Shown here: positions 41,301 to 47,366 of the stretch, piece after piece | How the letters are laid out: each line of letters starts with the position of its first letter | Numbering within the stretch: position 1 is the stretch's first letter | From: Bacteroidales bacterium UBA1736 | GTDB taxonomy: Bacteria > Bacteroidota > Bacteroidia > Bacteroidales > UBA932 | Length of the DNA: 47,366 nucleotides | NCBI GenBank assembly: GCA_002315825.1 | Contig: DCIC01000110.1 | Span: forward strand, 1 to 47,366 | Direction of reading: 5' to 3' | Notes under the pieces: generated by a model | Told to the model about the DNA's origin: nothing | The model's database searches: none | The model's input: only the letters and a program-made list of their open reading frames with translations | Position numbers and translations under genes: made by a program

Positions 41301-43257
41301 TTGTATCAATCTTCTTCTGGATATCCTCTTTTGTTTCTTCACCGGCCTTTGTCAGGTCCTCGAGTTGTTTTTTGACATCACTGAGCAGCTTTGCCAATGT
41401 CCCGTCGGGCTTGTCCTTCAAGAATGCTTCAATAGCTTCAATCTTCTTTTCGGCTGTTGCTATGTCCTCTGAAAGCTCACTGATCTTTGTAGCAAGAGCT
41501 TCAATATCCTGGACGCGTTTTGTGAGAGCCTCAATGTCTGTGCCGATTTTGCTTTCTTTGCCAATGCACTCATCTATCTGCTTCTGGAGAGCTTCAAGCA
41601 ATTTTGCCAATGTGTCGCTATCCAAGTCGTAACCTGCCAGGAATTTCTCTATACTGCTGATAGAAGTATTGATACTTTCAAGTGAAGTTTCGAGGGCCTT
41701 TACACGATCCACAAGGCCAGTGACTCCTTCCTTTCCATTGACTATGTCCTCAAGCGCCTGAAGGTCTTCTGCCTTGGCGCAAGCTGCTATCTTATCCTCC
41801 AAGTCTTTTTTGATCTTAGCCAGTGTAGTTGATTCATAGCCATCGATAAAAGTTTCAAGAACCTTTATCTGTTTTTCTGCCTGCTTCAGGGCTTCTTCAA
41901 GTTCAAGAAGCTTGTCAACGTCTGCCTGCAACTGAGCTATTGATTCTTCAAGCTGACTGATAAGGCCGGTCTGGCTCTCAATATCCTTTTTGCAAGCCTC
42001 TATGGCTTTATTCAGATCTTCAACAATCTTCGAGAGGCTGCTTCCCTTGTAGTCACCGATAAATGACTCGAATGCTGAATTCAACTCCTCGAGAGACTTG
42101 CTCAGCTGTGCAAGAGTCTTGTTTGCCTCCTCCATAGCTTTCTCCAGGTTGCTGACCTTAGCCTGCAGTTCCTTCAGCTGCGCTTTCAATTCGTCTGCAG
42201 TTGATGTCAGTTTACTGATATTTTGCTTCATACTGTTGACCTCTTGGTCATACTTGGAAGTAATCTTTCCCTCGCTTGTAGTAATGGCTTCGCTGATAAG
42301 CTTCTCGTAGGTCTCTATGACTGATTTCTTTGCTGCGGCGAGATCCTCAATGAGCTGGTCGATCTCTCCCTGAAGGGTAGAGCCGGCGGGTATATCATCG
42401 TATCCGAGGATATCCTTGAATGCCTTTATCTGCGCATCTGCCTTTGCTACGGTGTAGTAGTCAGCGAGCTGCTCGTTCACCCACTTCATTATGGCGGTCT
42501 CACTGTTCTCGATGGCTGTGCCGATGGCCGCTGTATATGCATCGGTCACTTCCTTCTTGGCATCAGTTATTGCTGAAGTATATCCTGCAGTCACATCCTT
42601 TATTGCCTGCTGAAGCTTGGCTTCAAGAGACTGTGTGAGAGCATCGAGTTTCTCTCCCACCATTGTCCTTACATTGGTCTCGATCTGAGCGATTGAGCTT
42701 GTGAGAGTAGTTATGCTGGCTTTGATGGTCTCAACTTCCTCAAGGAGAGCGTTCTGTGCCTCGAGAGTAGCGAAGGTCCCGCTCACCCAGTCCTTTGCGG
42801 CGTATGTGGCATCGGCATAGGTCTTGAGGTCTGTAATCTTCTTATCGATGGCCTCACTCTTCTCTTCGAGGGCGCTAAGGACGGTGTTGATCTGTGTGAT
42901 CTGCTTCTCAAGCTCTGCCTTGGAAGTCTCAAGCCTGTTTATGATCTCGGCCTTGGTCTGGTCGATGTCTGTCTGCAGAGAGGTCTTTACCTGGTCAAGC
43001 TTAGCGTTGACAGCGTCAACCTCGCCCTTGAGAGAGGCGCTTGCTTCAGTGAGCTTGTTGATGTATTCTTTGAGCTCAGAACTGAGGGCCTCGAGTGTCC
43101 CGATAGAGGCGGTCACGTTCTTGACCTGCTCCTGGAGGGATGCAATCTCGGTGTTTTCGAGATCGGACATCTCCTTCTCAAGCTGGGATATCTCGTCTTT
43201 GTAGCATCCTGTCAAAAGCAGGGATGCAATAGCAAGAAGATAGACTAATTTTTTCAT
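38377..43257 (-). CDS. Giant coiled-coil lipoprotein with BACON-like domains
   Basis: This 1626-residue protein is exported as a lipoprotein (LLTGC, Cys18). Residues about 20-680 are almost unbroken heptad-type coiled coil. Breaks occur at regular hinge motifs of the form F-(I/L)-x-G-Y-...-T/S-L-x-K-I at 398, 469, 538 and 611, with related ones at 279 and 655 (KEGSILYRI). Residues about 690-815 form a beta-rich domain shared with the next gene upstream. From about 818 to the end come seven or eight beta-sandwich repeats of BACON type, 90-100 residues each, with patterns such as WSVxxxxxWL and a closing (V)TVTQ. BACON domains are common on Bacteroidota surface proteins. It probably projects from the outer membrane with BACON domains at the tip. 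Its start overlaps the stop of its paralogue by four bases. Role unknown; adhesion or polymer binding is inference. Confidence 0.85.
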   Translation of the reverse strand: MKKLVYLLAIASLLLTGCYKDEISQLEKEMSDLENTEIASLQEQVKNVTASIGTLEALSSELKEYINKLTEASASLKGEVDAVNAKLDQVKTSLQTDIDQTKAEIINRLETSKAELEKQITQINTVLSALEEKSEAIDKKITDLKTYADATYAAKDWVSGTFATLEAQNALLEEVETIKASITTLTSSIAQIETNVRTMVGEKLDALTQSLEAKLQQAIKDVTAGYTSAITDAKKEVTDAYTAAIGTAIENSETAIMKWVNEQLADYYTVAKADAQIKAFKDILGYDDIPAGSTLQGEIDQLIEDLAAAKKSVIETYEKLISEAITTSEGKITSKYDQEVNSMKQNISKLTSTADELKAQLKELQAKVSNLEKAMEEANKTLAQLSKSLEELNSAFESFIGDYKGSSLSKIVEDLNKAIEACKKDIESQTGLISQLEESIAQLQADVDKLLELEEALKQAEKQIKVLETFIDGYESTTLAKIKKDLEDKIAACAKAEDLQALEDIVNGKEGVTGLVDRVKALETSLESINTSISSIEKFLAGYDLDSDTLAKLLEALQKQIDECIGKESKIGTDIEALTKRVQDIEALATKISELSEDIATAEKKIEAIEAFLKDKPDGTLAKLLSDVKKQLEDLTKAGEETKEDIQKKIDTINELLFGEGGSESSPKEGSILYRINALEAQLLVKNFQSIAYVPTFSDGSVLLSKNSSGNYSGYFTFVVRPAALATVLANNTTNCSMRWLSTPSKADIGTAFDSINMEGSASGQLNVTATINNPSDNLLTTLKNGASAALFVNIAKTASTAALEFTSKFIPLSISSIIVDPTSELEFENTKGDTKYVYVTGAKPKDIAITAPDWLETPVKEEISKDYTKVTFKTKSANETYEKKTGNIIFTFTSGKREEKVVMTATQKPGEQKFDKIYCDGVELTPDTQGKRYMNFLKSGSSLSHSIEVETSLGGNTWSVSTTGMSDWLSIDESERSSSGKLTVTAQAMTKGDSRSTSFKLVSKTGVEATIVASQLDEDQTLTITPTSVELDAKGTAQRVKVTVSPENSGNNWSVAHLNDDSKWIKVNYPVTTADGVYLEISADKNVGKEAKEKNGTLVLTSNTGYTCNDYQVSVTQAALNQTITFSPETLTLAYNDTQYYDNKNRITPTIDPKPQGETWSWTIKEGSDWLSAEKNGSGQQLKVKAKSQNTGSEARTAIITFTTSSGSSEDYTVTQNPIIQTITLNPTSWSPDYQAGSKDVTVSKDIDIQGKTWSFEVVGEDTDWLSAKKKEGLGNENKVTVSVTKNTDTEKGRTGTVQFKSATGKTTDFVVTQGALTQTLTLNPTSWNTNYQEAQKEVSVSVNEEVTGKDWKFEVTSGDSWLSAARKGDTEPDKNKVILSVTPNTGKATREGTVTFTSATGEETSFTVTQTDGMAITDVSPSPITISANGKKYKNGDTWTEAVSTTKLLDLTVTQANGGADWSVKSSPSSFWDSDPTKNENKLELAVANKFDFTDGWPSKAPSGKIVLKAGNDDETETEITVTRNRPVVLINNNSQDGNYFKYTVKFEPSTNWQYTASEGIEKVKKSKNGDEIGKDSDYNLSTVYIKFSNSRTRSITFKCNDGSKTKITFGISATSISKQEIVE

Positions 43258-45752
43258 AGTGCAATATTAGTTGTTACTTTTATAATCTGGATAAATTCAC
43301 TTGTAAAACTGAGTGTTACCTTGTCAGTAAGGGGTACGTCCACATATAGGGCCGCAAATGCTCCGTAATCGCTGTCAGCGGCATTGATAAGCTCGTTGTT
43401 TCCTGTGACAGTGACTGAGATTGTGCCTTCTGTGGTATCGTAGCTTGCAGTCTGGGACTGGAATGAGTGCGAGGTGTTGGATCCGGAGAACCATTTCATT
43501 GAGAACATTTCATTGGCTTTCTCATCTCTGAGATACTCCGCGAGCTTTTCTGCTACGCTCGAAGGCTTGACTAAGAATTTGAATGTGCACTCTTTGCTTG
43601 ATTCAACCAATGCAGCAGCCTGATCAAGACGTGTAGGCACATAAACTATGGTTGCGAAGCTGTTGGCAAGACTGTATGCGGTAATCTGCTTTTCAAGATC
43701 TGTGATTCTATAGAGAAGGCTTCCTTCTTTTGGATTGTCAGCTGTACCTTCTTTTCCGTATAGGAACTCATTGATCTTATCTATCTGGTCACGCAGAGGC
43801 GTGTCGTCTTCTGCTCCGAACACTTCCCACTTCTCAAGCTCTTCTATCTGCTTTTGGAGCTCATCCCATATTTCCTTGAGAGTCTGGCCTTCGAATTCGG
43901 TTCCTGCAAAATTAAAGAGAGGATAGATAGTCTCCAGCTTTTTGTCGATCTCCTCCATTAGTTTCAAAAGACCATCAAGCTTAGCGGCAGTCTTTTCCAC
44001 TTCTGTGACTCTGGCAATCAATTTTTCCAAATCGCTGCTGTCCTTTACAAGATCCTCGAGAATCTTTTTCAACTGTTTATCCATTTCATTAATCTGATCG
44101 GAAAGGGTGCCTTCGGTTTCGTCAGTAATGCCAAGGAATGTCTTTATCTTGGTAAGAGTTGCTGTAGCCTTTGAATATTCTTCCTCAAAATTTGTGACAT
44201 TTTCCACCAATTCGTCAATTGTCTTTTTGAGGGCCGCGACCTTTTCAGGGGTGGTACATTTATCTATGGCATCTTTGATATCCTCCTCAAAAGTGGCTAT
44301 GCTCTCTCCTTCGTAGAATGCCTCAAGCGCGGAGATGGAAGTCTGGAGCGCTTTAAGGTCAGTTGAAATATGCATAAGGTCGGCTATCTGTTTGCTAAGT
44401 CCGCCAGTGCCATTGATTTTCTGGTTCAGCTTCTCATAGTTAGTGCTGTTTTCTTCAATTGCTTTCTTACATTTCTCTATCTCTTCCGAAATCTTACCTA
44501 TGATGGCAGAGAGGTTGTTGGACTTATAGTCTTTGCCAAAGAAAGCGGCAAAAGTCTCGTCGAGAGCCGTAAGGGCCTTTTCCAGATTGGCGAGGTCCTT
44601 TTGGAGTGATGTCATAGATTGATCCAACTTCAAAATAGAGGCGCTTAAGTTCTTCATATCTGATTGGATACCATCCAGACTTGACTGTGTTACGCCGATG
44701 GATTCTTTGACAGTTTTGAACTCCTTCTCCAAATACTCAGTTATCTTTCCCTCATAGTCCGAAATGGCTTTGCTGAGGAATTCTTTGAAGGCGGGGTCAA
44801 GAGCCTCTTTCATCCCCTTGACCTGCGTATTGAGTGCATCCAACTCTTCCTGAATGCTCTTTTCTTTGGGGTCATCCTTCTTCCTTCCGACAATCTTATA
44901 GAAAGCATCTATCTTTGCCTCGGCAGCGGTGATTGTGAGATATTCTTCTGTCAAGGTTTTTTCAATTATACCCTTGAGTTTCTCCTCCAACGTCGCGATT
45001 GCTTCTGTCAGGGTCTTCTCGCTGCCCGAAAGCAAGTCTTCCTTCATCTTCTTGACAGCGTCGGTATATTCGCCGGTCAGTTTGTCCATAGCGGCCTTGA
45101 GATCGGCATCGAAGTCGTCGCCATAATCCTTGGTCAAATCGTCCACAAGCTTGCACATATTGTCGTACAGTGCGGCGGTTGTGGTTGTGAGATTCTCAAT
45201 ATTGGCCTTGATGGATACTATCTCGTGGTACAGCTCCTCCTGGACATCGAGGGAGGCGAAAGTAGCCTCTACCCAGTCCTTCTTTGCAAAAGTGGTGTCA
45301 ATGTAAGTCTTGATGCTGTCGATCTTGGGGTCCAGACCTTCCTGGTGCTTTGCGAGGGCTTCGGCTATGGCACCGGCCTTTTCGAGCTCCTCAGTGAGAG
45401 AAGACTCCATCTCGTCGATTATCCCGAGATACTTCTCCCTGCTTTCAGACAAGTCTTTTTCCGATTTCTGGGTAAAATCGGCAAGATCCTGCTTGATGTT
45501 GTCCATAATAGGCTGGAATGCCAGCAGAGTCGCCTCAAGGTCGATCACGTATCCTTTCAGCTCCTCATTCATAGCCTGAACATTCTTTACGGACGCATCG
45601 ATAACTTCTACCTGCGCCGCCATTGTCGGAATGACTATCTCGCGGTCATTCTCGATGGACTTGTGGATACTGCGCAACTCATCCTTGTGGCAGCCGATCA
45701 GCGTTGCTACAAGGACTAAGGCTGTGGACAAAAATGTAAGAATTCTTTTCAT
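43254..45752 (-). CDS. Coiled-coil lipoprotein, colinear paralogue of the BACON-bearing protein
   Basis: This 832-residue lipoprotein (lipobox TLIGC, Cys21) matches the first about 815 residues of its downstream neighbour in layout. The CxKDE start, an SIKTYIDTTFAKKDWVEATF segment at 147 (SDLKTYADATYAAKDW-like in the partner), and the long coiled coil are all present. Hinges fall at nearly the same positions: 283, 403, 478, 538, 611 and 661, against 279, 398, 469, 538, 611 and 655. The shared beta-domain after KEGSLLYRI closes it. It ends where the partner's BACON series begins. This is a tandem duplication in which one copy kept or gained the BACON tail. A hetero-oligomeric surface stalk is a reasonable inference. 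It starts 10 bases after the OmpA/TPR gene. Confidence 0.82.
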   Translation of the reverse strand: MKRILTFLSTALVLVATLIGCHKDELRSIHKSIENDREIVIPTMAAQVEVIDASVKNVQAMNEELKGYVIDLEATLLAFQPIMDNIKQDLADFTQKSEKDLSESREKYLGIIDEMESSLTEELEKAGAIAEALAKHQEGLDPKIDSIKTYIDTTFAKKDWVEATFASLDVQEELYHEIVSIKANIENLTTTTAALYDNMCKLVDDLTKDYGDDFDADLKAAMDKLTGEYTDAVKKMKEDLLSGSEKTLTEAIATLEEKLKGIIEKTLTEEYLTITAAEAKIDAFYKIVGRKKDDPKEKSIQEELDALNTQVKGMKEALDPAFKEFLSKAISDYEGKITEYLEKEFKTVKESIGVTQSSLDGIQSDMKNLSASILKLDQSMTSLQKDLANLEKALTALDETFAAFFGKDYKSNNLSAIIGKISEEIEKCKKAIEENSTNYEKLNQKINGTGGLSKQIADLMHISTDLKALQTSISALEAFYEGESIATFEEDIKDAIDKCTTPEKVAALKKTIDELVENVTNFEEEYSKATATLTKIKTFLGITDETEGTLSDQINEMDKQLKKILEDLVKDSSDLEKLIARVTEVEKTAAKLDGLLKLMEEIDKKLETIYPLFNFAGTEFEGQTLKEIWDELQKQIEELEKWEVFGAEDDTPLRDQIDKINEFLYGKEGTADNPKEGSLLYRITDLEKQITAYSLANSFATIVYVPTRLDQAAALVESSKECTFKFLVKPSSVAEKLAEYLRDEKANEMFSMKWFSGSNTSHSFQSQTASYDTTEGTISVTVTGNNELINAADSDYGAFAALYVDVPLTDKVTLSFTSEFIQIIKVTTNIAL

Positions 45753-45762
45753 TTAAGTTCAG

Positions 45763-47366
45763 TTATAGATAAATACTTTGTAAATCGTCTTCATATGTAT
45801 CGTCGATACTGTTGAGGTTGTAAGTCTTGATGAGAATCGCAATCTCCGGATCAAGATTTCCTCTGTGCACGAAGGCCGGGTTCTGCTTTACTGACTGCAG
45901 GTAGCAGTTGACAGCCTTCTCGACATCTCCCGTACGGCTGTAGATTACGGCCAGCAGGTAATTGACATCCGCCGTCTTCTCGAGTCCGTTCAGTATCAGA
46001 AGGGCGCTTGAGTTCCTCTCCATTGCCACGTATGCGACTGCTGTGTTGAAGTCCGCATAGGGACCGAGGTACTTGAGGGCCTCTTCGTATTCTTTTGCCT
46101 GAAGGGCCTGGATGCCTTTCAAATAGGTACTGTCCAGCACCGTGGTCTGGACTGTGTCCTTCACCATTCCTTTGCGGTGCAGGTAGAAGTTGAAACGTAC
46201 AGTCCTGAGGCGGGGGTAGAGGTCGTCAAGCAGATGCTTGTAGTATGTGGAAGAGCGCATAGCCAGCTCTCTCTTGTCAAGGTCTGTGATTGACTTCAGA
46301 GATGTGTACTCATCTTTCTCTTCCTCGCTCATCTGTCTGTCCGCGTCAACAAGGAAATCCAGCATCTCCCAGTTCTCACCATAGCTGCTGCTCAGGAAGG
46401 GGATCTTTACCGCTTTCTCCTTGACAATCTTACCGGTCTCATCCACTGAGAATCCCTTTTCCCTGTCGATGGCGGCCTGAGTGGATTTCATATACTGGTT
46501 GAAGTATCTTGAGATGGCATCACTCCTGCTTTGTGACAGGTTCTTATTATAGCTGACAGTGCCTTCCGGTGAAGCATAAGCACTGACTACGATGGAGTCA
46601 AGGTCAAATGTGGCATTGTTCATCAGGTCTGCAAGGCAGTCCTTGATGCGGCCTATCTCGGCCATATTGTTGCCCAAGTCTTCTCTTACCTGACTCTTGC
46701 CCACTTCAAATGCTACGTAGCTTGTGGTGTTGGCCTCGACCTGACGCTCAACGACCTGCTTGAGATACCTTTCCTTGTAATCGGTAAACTCGGCAAGAGA
46801 ACTGATATAGAACGACAGGGGAGCATTGCGGGGGATCTGGAAAATAGCCTTTTCCTGCTCGTATATCTCGCCCGACAGGACGATGTCAATCTTCTTGAGT
46901 TTGGGCTTGGTGTTGATGGTCTGGACGTAGTTGTATATGAAATCTCCGTTGCCGGCCTGAATGACAGTGTCAAGACGGATGCCTTCTGTCACGATAGGGG
47001 CTTTGACATATTTATTATACATCTCCTCGACACGGGATTTGCGCCTTTCGTTGCGTACCTTCGCCATATCTCTGGTGTAGTGCTCAACGGCCTGCCTCTG
47101 GCTTACGCCGAATTCGGAGTAGAACTGCTCGTCGCTGACGTAGGTGGAGTCAGTCTTGAACGCAAAGATCTGTGGGATGTTACGCTGAAGGAAGATCTCG
47201 AGCAGATTGTAGTTTACAAATGCCGTCGAGTCGGTGATGATGGACCTTATGAACTTGTCATACTGCTCATAACCTTTGAGCTGAGCTCTGCGGTATGCGG
47301 CGCCGGTGATAATCACGGGATCAAGACGAACGCTATCCTCGAGATAATACATATCGGGATAGAAAC
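45763..47366 (-). CDS. OmpA-like / TPR protein, first visible gene of the coiled-coil operon (partial at 5' end)
   Basis: Only the C-terminal about 534 codons are inside the window; the frame stays open past the first visible ATG (47352), with FYPD before it, so the true start lies outside. A central part has the OmpA C-terminal pattern: FEVGKSQVREDLGNNMAEIGRI, AYASPEGTVSYNKNLSQSRSDAI, and later RTVRFNFYLHRKG. The end carries TPR-like helices (GIQALQAKEYEEALKYLG, NSSALLILNGLE, LAVIYSRTGDVEKAVNCYLQS). OmpA-type domains bind peptidoglycan or sit in the periplasm. The two coiled-coil lipoproteins follow directly in the same operon, so this may anchor or organise them. Relatives in Bacteroidales are poorly characterised. 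Confidence 0.75.
   Translation of the reverse strand, partial: FYPDMYYLEDSVRLDPVIITGAAYRRAQLKGYEQYDKFIRSIITDSTAFVNYNLLEIFLQRNIPQIFAFKTDSTYVSDEQFYSEFGVSQRQAVEHYTRDMAKVRNERRKSRVEEMYNKYVKAPIVTEGIRLDTVIQAGNGDFIYNYVQTINTKPKLKKIDIVLSGEIYEQEKAIFQIPRNAPLSFYISSLAEFTDYKERYLKQVVERQVEANTTSYVAFEVGKSQVREDLGNNMAEIGRIKDCLADLMNNATFDLDSIVVSAYASPEGTVSYNKNLSQSRSDAISRYFNQYMKSTQAAIDREKGFSVDETGKIVKEKAVKIPFLSSSYGENWEMLDFLVDADRQMSEEEKDEYTSLKSITDLDKRELAMRSSTYYKHLLDDLYPRLRTVRFNFYLHRKGMVKDTVQTTVLDSTYLKGIQALQAKEYEEALKYLGPYADFNTAVAYVAMERNSSALLILNGLEKTADVNYLLAVIYSRTGDVEKAVNCYLQSVKQNPAFVHRGNLDPEIAILIKTYNLNSIDDTYEDDLQSIYL

Overview
The window comes from a Bacteroidota genome, most likely order Bacteroidales. Signs of this are a SusC/SusD pair, promoters of the TAnnTTTG (-7) type, many Cys-lipoproteins, BACON domains, and a split F1Fo-ATPase operon in the order atpD-C-B-E-F-H-A-G with a short epsilon subunit. 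Genus cannot be told from the sequence alone. By eye most of the window is near 50% GC. The stretch 32.8-38.0 kb is clearly more AT-rich.

Layout. 1-533 (-): start of a Dcu-type C4-dicarboxylate carrier. 661-1329 (+): a ClpP-like protease with Asn where the catalytic Asp should be. 1330-11560: a uronic-acid polysaccharide locus made of two divergent operons. On the minus strand lie a heparinase II/III-type lyase and a GH88 unsaturated glucuronyl hydrolase. On the plus strand lie kduD, kduI, a DUF4861 lipoprotein, kdgK, KDPG aldolase, an AGCS sodium symporter and nhaA. Together they can take a lyase product to unsaturated uronate, DKI, DKII, KDG, KDPG, and finally pyruvate plus glyceraldehyde 3-phosphate. 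The two operons start from one symmetric divergent promoter. 11744-15417 (-): a Tat-exported Gfo/Idh/MocA oxidoreductase and a HEAT-DUF1080 protein, a pairing that fits the 3-keto-glycoside route of glycoside cleavage. 15548-16051: a C_GCAxxG_C_C redox protein. 16152-22699: the complete ATP synthase operon. 22806-24236: an S41 protease lipoprotein. 24640-31625: a SusC/SusD/lipoprotein operon with codon choice typical of strong expression.

31626-32825 holds no credible gene but is full of structure. It contains a terminator, one copy of a 51-bp dyad unit, nested palindromes, 25 copies of a degenerate 9-bp repeat, a hairpin cluster, and five further dyad units at exactly 51-bp spacing. 32826-38039 is an AT-rich cassette: an AraC regulator divergent from a four-gene operon (secreted TPR-like protein, stand-alone condensation domain, adenylating enzyme, carrier protein), which looks like a minimal dissociated NRPS or acyl-transfer system. 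38377-47366 (-): an operon of an OmpA/TPR protein followed by two colinear giant coiled-coil lipoproteins, the second extended by about seven or eight BACON-like domains.

The strongest candidates for something undescribed are the 51-bp dyad array with the repeat element inside it, the C/A/carrier mini-cluster, and the paired coiled-coil surface lipoproteins with regularly spaced hinge motifs.
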